In this document: positions 18,866 to 21,343 of the stretch, in pieces | How the letters are laid out: each line of letters begins with the position of its first letter | Numbering within the stretch: the stretch's first letter is position 1 | Notes under the pieces: generated by a model | Told to the model about the DNA's origin: nothing | Seen by the model: the letters and a program-made list of their open reading frames with translations, nothing else | The model's database searches: none | Program-made: the position numbers and the translations under genes | Source of the DNA: Ophiothrix spiculata | Taxonomy: Eukaryota; Echinodermata; Ophiuroidea; Amphilepidida; Ophiotrichidae | DNA: 21,343 nt | Direction: 5' to 3' (one strand) | NCBI GenBank assembly: GCA_000969725.1 | Contig: JXSR01S063546.1

Positions 18866-20247
18866 GTTGAAAACTGCATCGAAAAGAATAATAAAGATGG
18901 ATAATTATGTAGAGCGTAATCATTCTCACGAAATTTGGTACCTTTAATAATAATTTATTCCACTTTCATAGATAAAATCACATTAAAACTAGAATCAACT
19001 TAATTGGATTGGAATTTGAAAATTAAGTTATGTCAGGATGTGATCTTAAAGAATTTACCTATCTTCTTTAATAAGAATAAAACATATAAATGACTAGGTT
19101 GCCAGATCATATTATTAGTCTCTTGCTGATTTTCTGCTTCATTAATATCATTTCGATTTAAATGGAAACAGCCAAAATGAATCTTAGAGTATGTTAAGAT
19201 ATAGTTCACGAAACTAATAAAAGTTCTTATCATTTCCAATTTTATGGTAACCTGAAGAAGCGGGTAAATCTAGCATTGTAATCAAATACCCCATTTTGAG
19301 GAAAGTATATATTGGTTACTAGCAAAAAACCTACTTTGTATTGGTTTGTAGAGGATTTTCTTTTTTATGAGCAGAAGTACTGAATTTATGACTCTTTTAC
19401 ACAAATATAGATAATAAGATTCCATGATGATGTTAAGATAGCGATTTGAAATCATATTATATTTTGTTGGAATTTACAGAAAAGATCATTAAATATTTGT
19501 TTTATATCATTTATTTGTTGTTGTTACAGTTGTTCATTGAACAGTTGTTTCGTTTTTCACGAAATAATAGTGATATTTATTATCATGTGACCATGTTATC
19601 AATGGACAATAATATATTTATGAATGATATAATAAAAAAATACGTTTTATGAATATCAATGACATAATAAGAATGCCGGATTTCAAACACTTATCTGTAA
19701 ATCTCTTCGAAGTACAAGAGGATTCCCATTCCGATTTTATTGTACTTTGAAAACATCAATATGCATGTCTATTTTAATTGAGTCAGCTGTGTTGATTTTA
19801 AATAAGGACACTTCTGAGGACACATGACATCCATATTGATTTCAAGCTTAAAATCGTGCCTTTTTATGATTCTTAATCATTATCAAAAATTCCTATGCCA
19901 ACATATTTTGAAATAATGGAAGTAATGTTATATCTTTAAAATTCAAACACAATGATAATATGAGGGTTACTTACACTCAGCGACAACATATCTAACTGAC
20001 TGAACTACAACCAATAATAACTTGAAAACACTATCTAAAACAAAACACAAGAAGGAATCACTCGTATGCGTTTATTTAAGCGGAAAACTAATTACGGGAA
20101 TGAGCGATCAATACATTAATTGAAATAATACCTTCTCTCTCAAGTGTTCTCATTAATGGTTCCAAGGATGCATACTCAAATCTCCCTGGTGCACGGTGTC
20201 ACTTCGTGTATTCTGTCATACAAAGTCAAAAACACATTGTGTGCACA
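18866..20247. other. AT-rich intergenic or upstream sequence
   Basis: No gene or transposon is recognised. A short stretch near 19450 (ATCATATTATATTTTGTTGG, then AATTTACA) resembles the segment at 12427 and 17938 and could be a remnant of a further unit, but the match is short and AT-rich. A 68-codon frame at 19446-19652 is hydrophobic and low in complexity and has no supporting signals. Confidence 0.4.
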
Positions 20248-20277
20248 TATAAATGGCAGATAGTTTTACAAACCCCA
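20248..20277 (+). promoter_or_regulatory. Candidate core promoter: TATA box plus initiator
   Basis: TATAAAT at 20248-20254 is followed, 29 bases from its first T, by the A (20277) of CCAGTTT, which fits the metazoan initiator consensus YYANWYY. This is the usual TATA-to-start distance. The predicted 5' untranslated region is 18 nt and leads to the ATG at 20295. The combination of TATA, initiator, ATG, signal-peptide-like codons and donor site is more persuasive than any one element alone. Confidence 0.4.
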
Positions 20278-20294
20278 GTTTCGCGTCAATCTAC

Positions 20295-20361
20295 ATGGCA
20301 AGACGTTTGTACATAGTCGATACTTTTCTTGTCTGTTCATTTCTGCATTATCTTAGTAAAA
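20295..20361 (+). CDS. Candidate first coding exon of a secreted or membrane protein (partial)
   Basis: The ATG at 20295 opens 22 codons plus one base before a perfect GTAAGT donor (20362-20367). The peptide begins MARR, then runs hydrophobic (LYIVDTFLVCSFLHYL), and ends SK at the splice point, matching the basic and hydrophobic regions of a signal peptide, although one Asp lies within the core. A phase-1 junction just after a signal peptide is common in genes for secreted and receptor proteins. Without splicing the frame stops two codons later. One possible but weak second exon starts after the TAG at 20968-20970; it would read NLPLCLTTRRATGC..., with a stop at 21030-21032. More probably exon 2 lies beyond the window. 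The family is unknown. Confidence 0.35.
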
Positions 20362-21343
20362 GTAAGTAGCTTGTATGTTATCTCAAATGGACATACATTC
20401 TTATAGCACTGAGGCAGAACCAACTTTATCAGCAAAACACAATTGAATTCATTAACAACCTTCATTGCCATAAACACTAAATCAAGTGACTATTCCAAGG
20501 GTAGAACTCTCCATTACCTTGTTTACGATTCCTAATCAATTATTTAATTCGATTTCGTAGATTCCTTCAACCTTGCTTTGATGAATCACTAGTGTGTTAG
20601 AAGTGAATTATAGTACCTTCAATTTTGATCGCATTCAGTTTCTGATTTTGGCGTTAAAATAATTCTAGCAAGTAACATACATACGTTGTTTGAAATGATA
20701 TTTCAGAATATTTTTTACACATTCTGTATAGAAATATGATATTTCATAATAGTTTTTACACATTCTGTATTTATTCATCTAGAAATATCTGTAAAGGTCT
20801 GTTCAAATAGTCTTTTCCCATGTTTTACCATTTTTCTCTTATACTAGCCATGCATGTCATTTTTCTTTGTTTTGCCTCTTTCTAAGTATCTAAGATTAGG
20901 CAAATTATCATTTTTGTTGGTAGCTATAATATAGTATGCTTTGCATTTGTGTCATTTCGTACTTTTGTAGACCTTCCCTTGTGCTTGACTACTAGGAGAG
21001 CCACTGGGTGCACTATCATGAATTTGTCTTAACTTCAAAAAGTACTATTCCCTTTTAAAGAAGCTTAACAGATTAAGGTGAATGAACCGGATTGGTAGAT
21101 AAGAAACTAGAAATCGTTAAGTAATAATTATATAAATCAACCTTTCTGCCCCATTTCGGAAAGGTTCATATGAAATAACAAAATGTTGATAATAATATGT
21201 TAAGCATATATTATCCATTATTCTACTAGAAAGATGACACACAAGTAACTTCAATGTCAGTTTTGATTACATCGAATAGACAGTGCATGTATAAATTAAG
21301 GAAACGGGTGTTTGTTTACCTCTTGATGAAAAGATTACATCAT
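20362..21343 (+). other. Putative intron 1 and right edge of the window
   Basis: If the exon above is real, this is its first intron, beginning GTAAGT. It has pyrimidine-rich stretches and possible acceptors near 20900 and 20970, none decisive. A small hairpin, AACCTTTC (21139-21146) with GAAAGGTT (21159-21166), is present. No other gene is seen. Confidence 0.35.
20697..20770. repeat. Tandem duplication of a ~41-bp unit
   Basis: GATATTTCAGAATA...TTTTTACACATTCTGTAT starts at 20697 and again at 20738, with two mismatches over the shared part (GATATTTCATAATAG in the second copy). Confidence 0.85.

Noticed and set aside
19446..19652. Hydrophobic 68-codon frame as a membrane peptide gene
   Set aside because: Low-complexity AT-rich sequence gives Ile/Leu/Tyr-rich frames by chance; no promoter, splice or second-copy support.
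21074..21110. TTAAGGTGAATGAACCGGATT as the left end of a family 1 TTAA element
   Set aside because: Similarity stops after about 20 bp and does not follow the family interior.

Overview
The window looks like AT-rich, intron- and transposon-filled DNA from an animal nucleus, most likely a marine invertebrate. I cannot name the species. No open reading frame has a recognisable protein domain. What is present is typical of metazoan chromosomes: non-autonomous DNA transposons with TA, TTAA and TWA target-site duplications, a solo-LTR-like insertion, short satellites, and a promoter-like block followed by a short exon ending in a GTAAGT donor. There are no prokaryotic operons, ribosomal RNAs or recognisable tRNAs.

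The layout is dominated by an old tandem duplication in direct orientation. Unit 1 (93-3626) is a shortened copy of unit 2 (4376-12732, with weak similarity for a few hundred bases beyond). Unit 3 (about 15056-18130) is a much more diverged copy. Between and around them lie a CpG-rich palindromic cluster (1-72), a single-copy spacer that opens with a cloverleaf-like set of hairpins (3628-3716), an LTR-like block (13649-14333), and mostly featureless AT-rich DNA (18131-21343) with one transposon and one candidate first exon.

Because the same sequence occurs two or three times, several insertions can be read against an empty site. Unit 2 carries a mariner-like MITE (5638-6195), a TTAA element (10390-10695) and a PIF/Harbinger-like MITE (11321-11653), each missing from a matching copy. 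Unit 1 carries a TG...CA insertion (2538-2966) that holds a second, palindromic MITE (2602-2864), and it has lost two blocks of about 3.4 kb and 1.05 kb. A second TTAA family (12599-13120) is shared by units 1 and 2 but absent from unit 3, so it arrived between the two duplications. A 1.07 kb element with arms of about 200 bp (7409-8476) sits inside another TTAA element (7166-8746).

The only candidate gene is at the right end. A TATA box at 20248 and an initiator match at 20277 have the spacing of a core promoter. They are followed by an ATG at 20295, a basic then hydrophobic signal-peptide-like segment, and a phase-1 splice donor at 20362. The rest of that gene lies mostly or wholly outside the window. 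All similarity statements are by eye; no alignment or database search was run.
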